A stretch of DNA of 64,000 nt from Caulobacter zeae (GTDB lineage: Bacteria; Pseudomonadota; Alphaproteobacteria; Caulobacterales; Caulobacteraceae), in the NCBI RefSeq assembly GCF_002858925.1, contig NZ_PJRS01000019.1, forward strand, positions 37,391 through 101,390, given 5' to 3'. The notes beneath the pieces were generated by a model. That model saw only the letters and a list, made by a program, of their open reading frames with translations. It was not told where the DNA came from and did not search any database. This document shows positions 9,244 through 18,230 of the stretch, piece after piece. Each line of letters opens with the position of its first letter. Within the stretch, counting starts at the first letter, position 1. The position numbers and the translations under genes are program-made.

Positions 9244-10481
9244 CCGCAGGCCTGGCAGGCGGCTTCGGGAGCCTGCCGGGCGCCGCCGCGACGCACGGCC
9301 AGCACCAGGATCACCCCCGCCAGCGCGGCGGTGACGGCGTAGGCCGGGGCGCTGAGCGGACCGAGGCGGTCGACCAGCAGGCCGCCCAGCACCGCGCCCA
9401 GCGCGATGGCCACCTGGAAGGTCGAGGTCAGGAGGCCGCCGGCCAGTTCGGCCTGGTCGGTCGCCGCCGAGGTCGCCCAGGCCTGGAAGCCGACGGGCAG
9501 CATGGCGAAGGCGAAGCCCCAGAGGGTCAGCGCCAGGGCCGCGATCCAGCCGACGCTCCCCAGGGCCACGATGGCGACGGCGGCGACAGCGATCAAACCC
9601 GCCCCGCCCAGGATCGACAGGCGCGGATCGCGGCCGACCAGCGCCCCGCCGGCCAGGTTGCCGAAGAAACCGGCGACGCCGAAGGCCAGCAGGCTGAGCG
9701 AGATCGCCGCGACATCGAGGCCGGCGACATCCTCCAGCACGGGACGGACATAGGTGAAGCCGGCGAAGTGTCCCGAGATCACCAGCAGCACGCCGACCAG
9801 GGCGGCCGCCACCGCCGGACGGCGGGCGACCTCGATGAGGCCGCCGAGCCGCGGAACCGAGGTCGGCGCCAGGCGCGGCAGGGTCAAGGCTTGCGCGGCA
9901 AGCGCGGCCAAGCCCACGACGCCGGCGATGACGAACGCCGCTCGCCAGCCCAGGGTGTCGCTGACGAAGGCTCCGACCGGCGCGGCCGAGACCGTGGCCA
10001 GCGACACGCCGGCGAAGATCAGCGACATCGCCTTTGGGATCGCCGCCTTGGGCACGAGCCGCATGCCCAGGGCCGCGGCCATCGACCAGAAGCCGCCCAG
10101 GGCGGCGCCCAGCAGCACCCGGGCGACCAGGAGCACCGGCAGGTTGGTGGCGAAGATGGTCAGCAGGTTGGAGACCGCCAGAACGAGCATCAGGCCCAGC
10201 ATCACCAGACGGCGGTCGAACCGGCCGGTCAGCACCGGCGTCAACGGCGCGGCGAAGGCCCCGACCACGGCCGTGGCCGTCACCGCCTGCCCGGCCGCCC
10301 CGACGCTGACCCCAAGGTCGGCGGCCAGGGGCGTCAGCACGCTGGCGGGCAGGAATTCCGACGTCACCAGAGCGAAGACGCCCATGGTCAGGGCGATCAC
10401 CCCCGGCCATAGGGCGGGCGGCTCGACCTCCGTCGCCACGTCAACGTCGTCGACGCGCTCGGCCAATACTGAACTCTGCAT
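9240..10481 (-). CDS. MFS exporter, DHA1 (NepI/YdhP-like) family
   Basis: An inner-membrane exporter of 413 aa with 12 predicted helices. It begins with a hydrophilic segment, then LWPGVIALTMGVFALVTSEF. Typical of the AraJ/NepI/YdhP branch are SEFLPASVLTPLAADLGV and the motif-A-like TGRFDRRLVMLG. This branch exports nucleosides, sugars or drugs; which one cannot be read from sequence. The ATG at 10481 has GGAGGG immediately upstream. It is convergent with the DHA2 gene, with overlapping stop codons. Confidence 0.87.
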   Translation of the reverse strand: MQSSVLAERVDDVDVATEVEPPALWPGVIALTMGVFALVTSEFLPASVLTPLAADLGVSVGAAGQAVTATAVVGAFAAPLTPVLTGRFDRRLVMLGLMLVLAVSNLLTIFATNLPVLLVARVLLGAALGGFWSMAAALGMRLVPKAAIPKAMSLIFAGVSLATVSAAPVGAFVSDTLGWRAAFVIAGVVGLAALAAQALTLPRLAPTSVPRLGGLIEVARRPAVAAALVGVLLVISGHFAGFTYVRPVLEDVAGLDVAAISLSLLAFGVAGFFGNLAGGALVGRDPRLSILGGAGLIAVAAVAIVALGSVGWIAALALTLWGFAFAMLPVGFQAWATSAATDQAELAGGLLTSTFQVAIALGAVLGGLLVDRLGPLSAPAYAVTAALAGVILVLAVRRGGARQAPEAACQACG

Positions 10482-10808
10482 GCTACCCTCCACCACGACA
10501 GGCGGGCCGGACCCGGCCTGGACTGGTCGGATAGGTAAGACTGCAACCTGACCTTCGCCGCCCGACGGCCGGCCAGAAATTCAGGGTGCAGGCGCAGAAC
10601 TTCTCAGGCGACCTCGACGACTCGGGCCGCGAACAAAACATGACGCCATTCCAATGCCTTACTGTCGACTTGAGAACCCGCGATAAGACTGTTGAGCCTT
10701 ACTCGCTTGGCCAAGGCGCGGAATTCGACGTCGCCCTCTGGACGGCGAACCGCGACGGGGTTTGAATCCCCCGCGCTCGCCATGCGTTGGATGTTCGGAG
10801 GAAACGCC
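10482..10808. other. Intergenic region, no gene seen
   Basis: This 327-bp region separates the divergent DHA1 exporter and a small gene. It presumably holds both promoters. A tRNA T-arm-like sequence near 10755-10782 was examined and rejected. I see no conserved coding frame or clear operator. Confidence 0.5.
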
Positions 10809-11039
10809 ATGTTCGAGACCCGCACCTTCCGCGTCCACGCCCTGCACGACGGCTGCGACCACGCGCATGGGGTCGACGCCGAGACCTTCGAGGAGGCCGC
10901 CGTGGCCTTCATGGAGGCCTGGCATCCCGAGGTGGATTCCTACGGCCAGGCGTCCGTCGTTGTTCGCGACGTCGAGACCGGCGTCGAGCACTGCTTCCGC
11001 GTCGACTTCGAAAGCGGCGAGACCTCAGCCTGCCAGTAG
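10809..11039 (+). CDS. Small hypothetical protein, 76 aa
   Basis: A 76-aa acidic protein starting MFETRTFRVHALHDGCDHAH and continuing as alternating hydrophobic/charged segments (FEEAAVAFMEAWHP, SVVVRDVETGVEHCFRVDF), consistent with one compact alpha/beta domain. A strong GGAGGAAACGCC ribosome site precedes the ATG. It has no signal peptide or membrane segment. It resembles small uncharacterised proteins I associate with Caulobacter, possibly a DUF family, but I cannot name it safely. Confidence 0.7.
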   Translation: MFETRTFRVHALHDGCDHAHGVDAETFEEAAVAFMEAWHPEVDSYGQASVVVRDVETGVEHCFRVDFESGETSACQ

Positions 11040-11081
11040 ATTTCGGCGGACCCGCGCCATGGGCCCGTGCGTTGGTCGATC

Positions 11082-11276
11082 ATGAACATGCACATGACCG
11101 ACCCGATTGTACCGCCGAACCCCGATCCCACGCCCGGCCGTCCGCCGCTGGAAATTCCGCCGGACGGCCCACCGCCCGAGATCGACGATCCGGTCGTGCC
11201 CTTCGAAGATCCGCCCGAGCCGCCGCCGCTCGATCCCGGCGACCCGCGCCCCTACGACACGCCGCTGCGACAGTAG
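11082..11276 (+). CDS. Small proline-rich acidic protein, 64 aa
   Basis: The translation begins MNMHMTDPIVPPNPDPTPG and continues with dense Pro and Asp/Glu (PPEPPPLDPGDP) to the end. It has about 23 prolines in 64 residues, no hydrophobic segment, and is probably disordered. Three alternative ATGs lie within the first five codons and no strong ribosome site is visible, so the start is unsure. It ends 4 nt before the convergent S9 peptidase stop. It could be a real linker-like protein or a GC-rich chance frame. Confidence 0.45.
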   Translation: MNMHMTDPIVPPNPDPTPGRPPLEIPPDGPPPEIDDPVVPFEDPPEPPPLDPGDPRPYDTPLRQ

Positions 11277-11280
11277 CCCG

Positions 11281-13302
11281 TCAGTCGGTCTCGTCCTTGG
11301 CGTCGGGCGCTGCGCTCCAATCGTAGTCCTGGCCGAGCACGCGCTTGCTGAACCAGTCCATCTGGACGTTCACCTGGAACAGCCGGTGGCGCAGCTCGCG
11401 GAAGTTATGCGGCTCGCGCGGGGCCAGGTAGAGCTCGGTCTCGACGCCCAGGGCCTTCAGCGCCCTATGCAGCATTACCGACTGGGTCCAGGGCACGCGC
11501 TCGTCCTCGGCGCCGGCCAGGATCAGGGTCGGGGTCCTGACCTTGTCGAGCTGGCTGAGCGGGGAGTTGTCGACGTAGAGGTCGCGGCGAGCGGCAGAAC
11601 CGTAGGGCGGGGTCACGAACCACTCGCTGCGCTGCCAGCGGGTGTCCGACGTCAGGTACATCGACGGCCAGTCGACCGCGCCAGCGCCCGAGGACGCGGC
11701 CTTGAAACGGTCGGTGACGGTGATCAGGCGGTTGGTCATGTGGCCGCCGGCGCTCCAGCCCATGACGCCCAGACGATCGGGATCGACCAGGCCCTTGGCG
11801 ATCAGGGTGTCGACGCCCGACAGCACGTCCTTGTCGGCATGACGGAAATAGCCGGCGTTCATGCCTTGCAGGAACGCGTCGCCGTAGCCGGTGCCGCCGC
11901 GATAGTTGACGCTGAGCGTCATCACGCCCTTGGCCGCCAGCAGCGGGTTGAAGCGGCCGTAGGCGAAGATGTTGAACACGTCCGACGAGCGCGGCCCGCC
12001 GTGGCTCTGGACGATCAGCGGGTAACGGCGCCCCGGCTGGTAGTCGAGCGGATAGGTCACGAGACCTTCCAGGGCCTGGCCGTCCGGCGCGGTCCACTGG
12101 ATGGCCTCCTGGCGCGGCAGGCGGAAACGGGTCGCGATGTCGTCGTTGAGGTGGGTCACCTGCACCGGCGACGGCTTGGCCGGATCGATCCGGAACACCT
12201 CGCCCGGCGAGGTCGCAGAGGCCTTGAAGAACACCAGGGTCTTGCCGTCGCGCGTCAGGCTGACGTCGCCGGCGGCATGATCGCCGCGCGCCAGCGGCCG
12301 CACGGCCTCGCTCCTGACGTCGACCGCGAACAACTCACGGCGAACGCCGGTGGTGGCGGTGATGTAGATTTCGCGGCCGTCGGCGGACCAGATGGCGTCC
12401 TCGATCTCGTAGGGCAGGCCGTGGGCCAGCTCGCGCGGCGCGCCGCCTGCGGCCGGCAGCACGAAGAGGTTGGGGTTGACCGTGCCGTAGCGGCCGTTCT
12501 CGGCCGTGGCCAGGAACAGGGCCGAGCGGCCGTCGGGCGACAGGCGCGGCGTGCTTTCCTGGAAATCGTTGTCGGTCAGGCGGCGATCGACGCCCTTCCC
12601 TTCCTTGAGCCACAGCTCGGACTTGGGGTTGTCGTCCAGCAGGTCGGACGGCGCGCGGCGATAGAGGATGGTCTTGCCGTCGGCCGACAGGTCGAAGGCC
12701 TCGACCTCGAACTCGCCTTCGATCACCGGCTCGGCCTTGCCGTCGGCGAGCGCAATCCGCCACAGCCGGCCGCGCCCCTGCGGGGTCTCGAACGACAACA
12801 TGTCGTCCCTCTCGCGCTTGCGCTTGGCCAGGGCCTTGCTGTCAGGCCCGGCGGCCAGGAAGTAGATCGCCGAGCCGTCCGGCGACCAGCGCAGAGAGGA
12901 CGGGCTGGTGCGGACCTTTCCCAGACGCCTGGGCTCGCCGCCGTCGATGGGCGAGATGTAGATCTGGCGCGTGGCGTCGCCGTCGCGCTTGGCCACGAAG
13001 GCGAAGCGCTTGCCGTCCGGCGCCCAGGCCGCGCCCGAGGCGGGTCCCTCGACCATCCGACGAGGATCCGAACCGTCGAGGCCGATGCGCCAGAGGTCCT
13101 CTTGAACGGCGTTGGCCTTCCAGTCGACGCGGCCGACCGAATAGAGGACGAACCGGCCGTCGGGCGAGACCTTGGGATCCGAAAGCTTCTCCAGCCCGAC
13201 CAGGTCGGCGGCGGTCATGACGCGGGGGGCGGACCAGGCCGACGGCGCAGAAAGCGCGAGCAGGCCTCCGGCGGCGAGGGCCGCCAGGCGGGAAAGGGTC
13301 AT
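11281..13302 (-). CDS. Secreted S9-family (prolyl-oligopeptidase-type) serine peptidase
   Basis: A 673-aa exported peptidase. A signal peptide (about 1-25, ending SAWSAP) is followed by a beta-propeller with SPDG-type repeats (VSPDGR, WAPDGK, WSPDGS, LSPDGR, WSADGR) and a C-terminal alpha/beta hydrolase. The catalytic triad is Ser517 in GWSAGGH, Asp600 in GAEDERVPW and His632 in REPHNF. The ATG at 13302 is preceded by GGAG. It lies downstream of an STN-type TBDR, FecR and ECF sigma on the same strand, so it may process a peptide ligand imported or sensed by that receptor. This arrangement resembles the TBDR/FecR/sigma/isopeptidase part of lasso-peptide clusters (AtxE2 type), but no lasso precursor or synthetase is present. 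Confidence 0.9.
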   Translation of the reverse strand: MTLSRLAALAAGGLLALSAPSAWSAPRVMTAADLVGLEKLSDPKVSPDGRFVLYSVGRVDWKANAVQEDLWRIGLDGSDPRRMVEGPASGAAWAPDGKRFAFVAKRDGDATRQIYISPIDGGEPRRLGKVRTSPSSLRWSPDGSAIYFLAAGPDSKALAKRKRERDDMLSFETPQGRGRLWRIALADGKAEPVIEGEFEVEAFDLSADGKTILYRRAPSDLLDDNPKSELWLKEGKGVDRRLTDNDFQESTPRLSPDGRSALFLATAENGRYGTVNPNLFVLPAAGGAPRELAHGLPYEIEDAIWSADGREIYITATTGVRRELFAVDVRSEAVRPLARGDHAAGDVSLTRDGKTLVFFKASATSPGEVFRIDPAKPSPVQVTHLNDDIATRFRLPRQEAIQWTAPDGQALEGLVTYPLDYQPGRRYPLIVQSHGGPRSSDVFNIFAYGRFNPLLAAKGVMTLSVNYRGGTGYGDAFLQGMNAGYFRHADKDVLSGVDTLIAKGLVDPDRLGVMGWSAGGHMTNRLITVTDRFKAASSGAGAVDWPSMYLTSDTRWQRSEWFVTPPYGSAARRDLYVDNSPLSQLDKVRTPTLILAGAEDERVPWTQSVMLHRALKALGVETELYLAPREPHNFRELRHRLFQVNVQMDWFSKRVLGQDYDWSAAPDAKDETD

Positions 13303-13323
13303 GGGAAGCTCCGGAAGAAGAGG

Positions 13324-13349
13324 TCGCCGGCGCCCGAAGGCGCCGGCGA
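13324..13349 (-). terminator. Intercistronic stem-loop with UUCG tetraloop after the TBDR gene
   Basis: An 11-bp perfect stem (TCGCCGGCGCC / GGCGCCGGCGA) lies 7 nt downstream of the TBDR stop and 22 nt upstream of the S9 start. On the transcribed strand the loop is C(UUCG)G, an extra-stable tetraloop. Only a pyrimidine-rich stretch follows, with no clean U-run, so it is either a weak terminator or an mRNA-stabilising element that lets receptor and peptidase be expressed at different levels. Confidence 0.6.
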
Positions 13350-13355
13350 TGTGCG

Positions 13356-16300
13356 TCAGAACGCCAGTTGCAGGCCCAAGGTGAAGGACCGGCCGGTGAC
13401 GCCGTAGACGGCGCTGTAGTTGTAGTCGTTGCCCGACTCCGTGCCGCTGGGCAGGAATGGACCTTCGTTGTCGAACACATTCCGCACCGTGCCGAACACG
13501 CGCAGGTCCTTGTTCTTCGGATCGGGATAGAACCGCACCGACAGGTCGTGGCGCCAGAAGGCGTCGACGTTGAGGAACAGCGGGTTGGTCACGCCCCGGG
13601 CGGCGAAGTCGGCCGCCAGATCGTTGTCGTCCACCGCCTCGCCGATGTAGTTGGCCGTCCACTGCAGGTTCCAGTGGCGGTTGCGCCAAGCCAGGCTGGC
13701 CTTGCCCTCGTGCTCGGAGGTGCCGACTTCGCCGAGATCATCGGCGATCGTCGTGCCGTTGATGCCCGAATAGCGGGTCTCCAGCTTCAGGCGACGGCTG
13801 TAGTTGGCCCGGAAGGTGAAGTCGCCCGGGACATTCCAGCGGTCGAGGTCGAAGCGGTAGCGCAGGGCGACGTCGACGCCGCTGGCGCGCAGGTCGTCCA
13901 GGTTTTCCTCGAGGTTCAGGATCCGGGTAATCTGGCCTTCGGCGTCACGGGTGATGACGCTGCAGAAGCGGTTGTCGGTCCCCGCTGCCGAGCCATAGCA
14001 CTCCGACATCAGCTGGGCGTTCGACAGCGACGAGATCGCGTCGGTCACCTTGATGTCGTAGTAATCGACGCTGAGGTCGAAGCCGCGCAGGAAGGTCGGC
14101 TGCAGCACGAAGCCGACGGTCAGGGTGTCGGCCGTCTCTTCCTTCAGGTCGACATTGCCGCTGTTGGGCGCGTTGACGCTGGTGACCTCGGACACGAAGG
14201 CGCCGTTGGCCGCGATGGCCGCCGCGATGCCGGCGTTGGCGCGACAGTTCTGCGCGATCTGGCCGGTCGTGCTGGCCGTCACGCCCGAACAGATGTCGAC
14301 GATCGAGTCATAGTCGTCGCGGGGCGGCGAATAGAGCTCGGTGGTGTCGGGCGCGCGCTGGGCCCGGCTCCAGGCGGAACGGAAGCGCAGGCTCTTGACC
14401 GGCGCCCACTGCACGCCGGCGCGATAGCTGAGCGTCGTGCCGACGTTCTGCAGATTGTAGTCGGCGACGCGCAAGGCGGCGTCGATCTCCAGGCGGTAGG
14501 CGAACGGCAGGTCCTTGAGCAGCGGCGCGGAGGCCTCGACGAAGGCCTCCTTGGTCTTCACCACCCCGCTGTACTCGGGGATGTAGGCGAAGTTGGTCAG
14601 GCCGTTCTGGGTCAGTTCGTCGGTGGTGGTGCGGGTCTTGTCGCGACGCAGTTCGAAGCCGAAGGCCGTCTGGATCGGACCGGCCGGAAGCTGGAACAGC
14701 TCGCCGGTCATGTGGCCCTCGACGGTGTCCTGGCGGTTCTGCGGCCGATACCAGACGTTGGCGCGGATGTAGTCGGCCATTTCCGGGGTGATCGAGCCGA
14801 TCCCGAACAGGTTCAGCGCCACGCAGCCGTCGGCGCGGGCCGCGGCGTCCTTGCACTGGACCACGCCGGCCGAGGTGCGCTCTGCGTTCAGGGCGTTCTT
14901 GACGTTGGCCATGTTCAGGCCGTTGCGGCGAACCTGATAGCCGTCGTACTCGCCGTAGCCGTAGGTCAGGCCCCAGTCCCAGTCGCCGAACACCTTGCCC
15001 TCGGCGCCGGCCCAGCCGCGCAGGGTGGTGCGGCGGTTGTAGATCTCGAGCTCGCCCACTTCGGTCATGCGACGGCGGAAACTGATCGAGGAGGTCGAGG
15101 CCGAGTAGATCTGGGTCGGCACGAACGGGTTGGCCCGCGCGATGTTGCCGATCGAGAACTCGTCGTTCACGCCGTAGGTGGTCGAATTGTACAGACCATA
15201 GGGCTCGCGAACCGAGTTGGTGGTCACACGCGAAGCCTGGAACTGGCCCCAGATCTTCAGGTTCGAATTGACGTCATAGACGATCTTCAATGCGCCCGAA
15301 GAGCGCTTGGCCGGCGTGATCAGAGTGCCGTTGGTGCGGGTTTCGTAGCCGTTCTGGGCGGTGACGAAATTCTGCTTCAGGCCGCCTTCGTCGTAGTAGA
15401 AGCTGGTGCTGCGGAAGCGACCGCCGGGAGTGTAGGTCGACAGGTCCGGACCAGAGACGGTGTTGGTGGTCGGGTCGTAGACGACCGACTGGAGCGCCCA
15501 CTTGCGGTCGGTGGCGTTCAGGGCGTCCTGCTTCTCGAAGGTCGCGCCGGCCATGACGTAGAGCTTGTCGTCGAAGAACCGCTTGCCGGCGCCCACCGAA
15601 TACTCGGTGCTGCTGCCGCCGCCGTCGTCGGTCACTCCGGCCACGACACGGGCCTTCACCCCGTCGAGCTTGGTGGTCGTGATGATGTTGACGACGCCAG
15701 AGATGGCGTCCGAGCCGTAGACGGCCGAGGCGCCGCCGGTGCTGATCTCGACGCGATCGACGAAGAACTGCGGGATGGAGCTGAGGCTCACCGCGTTCAT
15801 GTTGCCGGCGTTGGACACCGTGCGGTGGCCGTCGATCAGGGTCAGGGTGCGGTTCTGGCCAAGGCTGCGCAGGCTGACGGTCGACAGACCGTTGTCCTGG
15901 ACGGCCGACTGGCTGGTCGACAGGTTCACGCCGATATCGACGCCCGGCAGGTCGGTCAGGGCTTCGGCGATGTCGACATAGCCGCTTTCCAGCAGGTCCT
16001 CGCGCTCGATCTCGACGATCGGCGACGGGCTGTCGAAGGTGGTGCGACGCAGGCGCGAGCCGGTCACCACGACCTCTTCAACCTGGACAGCAGGGCTTTG
16101 ATCTACGGCCTGGAAGGAGGCCGGTTGCACCGAGGCGGTCGGCGTCGCGCCAGGGGCGCGGACGATCAGGGCGCCGGCGCCGTCCTCGACAACTTCCAGG
16201 CCGGCCGAACCGGCCATGCGGCGAGCGGCTTCCAGCGGCGTGTACTTGCCGACCACGGCGGCCGAGCGGCGGCCCGAAACGGTCTTGGGCGAGAACAGGA

Positions 16301-16469
16301 TGTTGGTCCCCGTCTCCTTGCCCAGTTCGCGCAGCGCCTTGTCCAGCGACTGCGCCTGCACGTCCACGGTCACGGCCTGGCCGAAGGCCGCCCCGGCCGT
16401 CAGCAGAACGCCCACGGCGGCCGATCCGGCCAGCATCCGGCGCAGGCGGCCGTCTTTCCCCATCGTCAT
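13356..16469 (-). CDS. TonB-dependent receptor with STN signalling domain
   Basis: A 1037-aa outer-membrane transducer. Signal peptide about 1-30 (ending GAAFGQ); STN secretin/TonB short N-terminal domain about 32-105; TonB box EEVVVTG at 131-137; plug with DIAEALTDLPGVDIG and GGASAVYGSDAISGVVNI; beta-barrel to the C-terminal GLQLAF. The STN domain identifies a receptor that signals to a FecR partner, and fecR and an ECF sigma gene lie immediately upstream on the same strand. The start ATG at 16469 follows GAGGGGACT; an ATG two codons later is possible. The plug type and the S9 peptidase downstream suggest a peptide-like rather than sugar ligand (inference). A hairpin (GCCCGA/TCGGGC, 16490-16506) sits in its leader. 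Confidence 0.93.
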   Translation of the reverse strand: MTMGKDGRLRRMLAGSAAVGVLLTAGAAFGQAVTVDVQAQSLDKALRELGKETGTNILFSPKTVSGRRSAAVVGKYTPLEAARRMAGSAGLEVVEDGAGALIVRAPGATPTASVQPASFQAVDQSPAVQVEEVVVTGSRLRRTTFDSPSPIVEIEREDLLESGYVDIAEALTDLPGVDIGVNLSTSQSAVQDNGLSTVSLRSLGQNRTLTLIDGHRTVSNAGNMNAVSLSSIPQFFVDRVEISTGGASAVYGSDAISGVVNIITTTKLDGVKARVVAGVTDDGGGSSTEYSVGAGKRFFDDKLYVMAGATFEKQDALNATDRKWALQSVVYDPTTNTVSGPDLSTYTPGGRFRSTSFYYDEGGLKQNFVTAQNGYETRTNGTLITPAKRSSGALKIVYDVNSNLKIWGQFQASRVTTNSVREPYGLYNSTTYGVNDEFSIGNIARANPFVPTQIYSASTSSISFRRRMTEVGELEIYNRRTTLRGWAGAEGKVFGDWDWGLTYGYGEYDGYQVRRNGLNMANVKNALNAERTSAGVVQCKDAAARADGCVALNLFGIGSITPEMADYIRANVWYRPQNRQDTVEGHMTGELFQLPAGPIQTAFGFELRRDKTRTTTDELTQNGLTNFAYIPEYSGVVKTKEAFVEASAPLLKDLPFAYRLEIDAALRVADYNLQNVGTTLSYRAGVQWAPVKSLRFRSAWSRAQRAPDTTELYSPPRDDYDSIVDICSGVTASTTGQIAQNCRANAGIAAAIAANGAFVSEVTSVNAPNSGNVDLKEETADTLTVGFVLQPTFLRGFDLSVDYYDIKVTDAISSLSNAQLMSECYGSAAGTDNRFCSVITRDAEGQITRILNLEENLDDLRASGVDVALRYRFDLDRWNVPGDFTFRANYSRRLKLETRYSGINGTTIADDLGEVGTSEHEGKASLAWRNRHWNLQWTANYIGEAVDDNDLAADFAARGVTNPLFLNVDAFWRHDLSVRFYPDPKNKDLRVFGTVRNVFDNEGPFLPSGTESGNDYNYSAVYGVTGRSFTLGLQLAF

Positions 16470-16574
16470 GAAATTCTAGTCCCCTCTCGGCCCGACGTTT
16501 TCGGGCTTAAGAGGCCTGACGACGGAGGTCGATTTTTCCTCAGCAACTTTTTTCGCGCGGTCCTGACGACCGGT

Positions 16575-17534
16575 TCATGCCCCGCCGCGCGGCTCGATCA
16601 GCAGGCCGCCGCCGCTGGTCCGGACATCCAGATCGAGCAGCGTCGCCACCGAACGGGCGAAGGCCTCGTTGTCGCCGGCCTTGTAGACGCCGCTGATCCG
16701 CAGGCTCTCCAGCGCCGGATCCGACAGCTCGATGCGCCGGCGGCTGTAGCGGTTCATCTCGGCCAGGGCCTCGGCCAGGGTCTGGTCGTCGAACACCGCC
16801 TGGCCGAACCGCCAGGCCGTGGCCGACTGCACGTCGGCGGTCTCGCGGCGCACGGGCCCCTGCCCCGTCGCGACCACCCGCTGGCCGGCCGAGGCGGTGA
16901 TGCGTCCCGAAGGCTGGCCCGGCGTCATCACCAGCACCTGCCCCTCGACGGCGACCACCGACACTGTCCGCGACAGCACCGAGACCCCGAAGGCGTCGCC
17001 GCCGTCGCCGACGATCTCGCGCCCCTCGGCGGCCACCACGAACGGACGGGCCGGATCGCGCGCGGCGCGGAAGAAGGCCCTGCCCTTGTCAAGCCCGGCC
17101 CGGCGCTGGCGACCGTCGATACGCACGCTGAGCCGGCTGTCGGCGTCGAGCAGCACCGACGTGCCGTCGTCCAGATGCAGGGTCCGCGTCTCGCCCACGC
17201 CGGTGGCGTAGACCTCCGGCGCGAAGGCCAGCCAGCCCAGGCCGACGGCCGAGACGCCGGCGCCGGCCAGCACCGCCCGGCGGGCCAGGCGCGCCGGTTT
17301 GCGCGGCGTCGAGGCGACGATCTCCGGATCATGGCGCAGGGCCCCGGCCAGTTCCCAGGTCGAGGTCAGGGCGTCGAAGGTAGTGCGATGGTCCTCGGAG
17401 CGATCCAGCCAGGCCTTGAAGCCCGCCTCGTCGCCATGAGTGCGCGAGTCGCTTCTCAGGCGCGCCAGCCAGTCGGCCGCTTCGCGGCGGACGGCTTCCA
17501 GATCGCGCTGCGGCTTCACCACGTCTCGGTCCAT
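16575..17534 (-). CDS. FecR-family anti-sigma factor
   Basis: A 319-aa inner-membrane regulator. The N-terminal FecR_N domain (EAADWLARLRSDS, GFKAWLDRSEDHRTTFDAL) should bind the ECF sigma. One membrane segment is at about 86-105, followed by the periplasmic FecR domain (TGVGETRTLHLDDGTSVLLDADSRL, GRAFFRAARDPARPFVV) that contacts the receptor STN domain. It overlaps the upstream sigma gene by 19 nt and precedes the STN-type TBDR by 105 nt, the classic order sigma-FecR-receptor. The start is the ATG at 17534. Confidence 0.92.
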   Translation of the reverse strand: MDRDVVKPQRDLEAVRREAADWLARLRSDSRTHGDEAGFKAWLDRSEDHRTTFDALTSTWELAGALRHDPEIVASTPRKPARLARRAVLAGAGVSAVGLGWLAFAPEVYATGVGETRTLHLDDGTSVLLDADSRLSVRIDGRQRRAGLDKGRAFFRAARDPARPFVVAAEGREIVGDGGDAFGVSVLSRTVSVVAVEGQVLVMTPGQPSGRITASAGQRVVATGQGPVRRETADVQSATAWRFGQAVFDDQTLAEALAEMNRYSRRRIELSDPALESLRISGVYKAGDNEAFARSVATLLDLDVRTSGGGLLIEPRGGA

Positions 17535-17989
17535 TTCGTCAGGAACAGGGCCGCCTTGGCCACGTGTTTTTCAACCGCGCTGACCGTGATGCCCAGCCGT
17601 TCGGCGATCTCCCGATACTTCAGCCCTTCCAGCCGGTGAAGCAAAAAGACTTCGCGTGTCCGAGGACTGAGGCGCGCCAACCCCAGCTTGAGCCGCGCCA
17701 GGCGCTCCCGCGCCCGCAACACCTCGTCCTGCAACGGACCCGCATCGGCCAGGGCGTCCTCGACGAAATCCAGGGCCTCTTCGGGGCGGCGGGCGCGCTG
17801 GCGTCGCTCGTCGATCGCCAGGTTGACCGCGGCGCGGGCGACGAAGCCTTCCGGATTGCTGAGCGTGTTGGCGCGCCGGTACTCCAGCATGCGCACCATC
17901 GCCGACTGCACGACATCTTCTGCGCCCGAAGGATCACGGGTGATGCGCGTGATCCGGCGCACGAGCCCGCGCCACCCCTCGTCCTTCAA
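17516..17989 (-). CDS. ECF RNA polymerase sigma factor (FecI-like)
   Basis: A 157-aa sigma factor. Region 2 is RDPSGAEDVVQSAMVRMLEYRRA, and region 4 is LSPRTREVFLLHRLEGLKYREIAERLGITVSAVEKH. I use a TTG start at 17989; no in-frame ATG or GTG occurs between there and the upstream stop codon. The protein is slightly short at region 2.1, so the start or an upstream sequencing error deserves a look. It should direct transcription of the neighbouring TBDR when released by FecR. Confidence 0.88.
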   Translation of the reverse strand: MKDEGWRGLVRRITRITRDPSGAEDVVQSAMVRMLEYRRANTLSNPEGFVARAAVNLAIDERRQRARRPEEALDFVEDALADAGPLQDEVLRARERLARLKLGLARLSPRTREVFLLHRLEGLKYREIAERLGITVSAVEKHVAKAALFLTKWTETW

Positions 17990-18230
17990 AACCGCTCGCC
18001 TCTGCCCGCCCTCGGTGGCGCGCTTCTTCTGTTCCGGCGCGCCGATCCGTCAACGCCCTAGCTCTGCAAGCGGACGTACGGCGCGTCAACTGCCCGTCAT
18101 GCAGGCGCCTGAATAGTCGAGCAAAGACAACGCGCAGGACCATCGCAACCCCAGATGACCAGCCTTTTGCGTTGCAACGCCCGCGAGCCGGAGCCAACCT
18201 CGACGCACCCAGCCAGTGAGGAGTTCGTCG

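Noticed and set aside
10755..10782. T-arm-like sequence GGGGTTTGAATCCCC followed by a tRNA-like end GCTCGCCA
   Set aside because: The loop reads TTTGAAT, lacking the nearly universal C56, and no upstream sequence pairs as an acceptor stem or forms a D-arm and anticodon arm. It is also not a convincing permuted tmRNA piece.
11082..11276. Small frame beside the S9 peptidase as a possible lasso-peptide precursor
   Set aside because: It lacks a leader/core layout and a Gly, Ala or Ser core start with a ring Asp/Glu, is on the opposite strand, and no lasso B or C genes are present.
16490..16506. GCCCGA/TCGGGC hairpin in the leader of the STN-type TBDR as a riboswitch
   Set aside because: A single 6-bp stem without conserved flanking sequence; not enough to claim a riboswitch.
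13368..17639. A 1423-codon plus-strand frame opposite the STN-type TBDR and fecR
   Set aside because: Same reasoning: the minus-strand genes carry clear domains, and this frame shows no domain or ribosome site.
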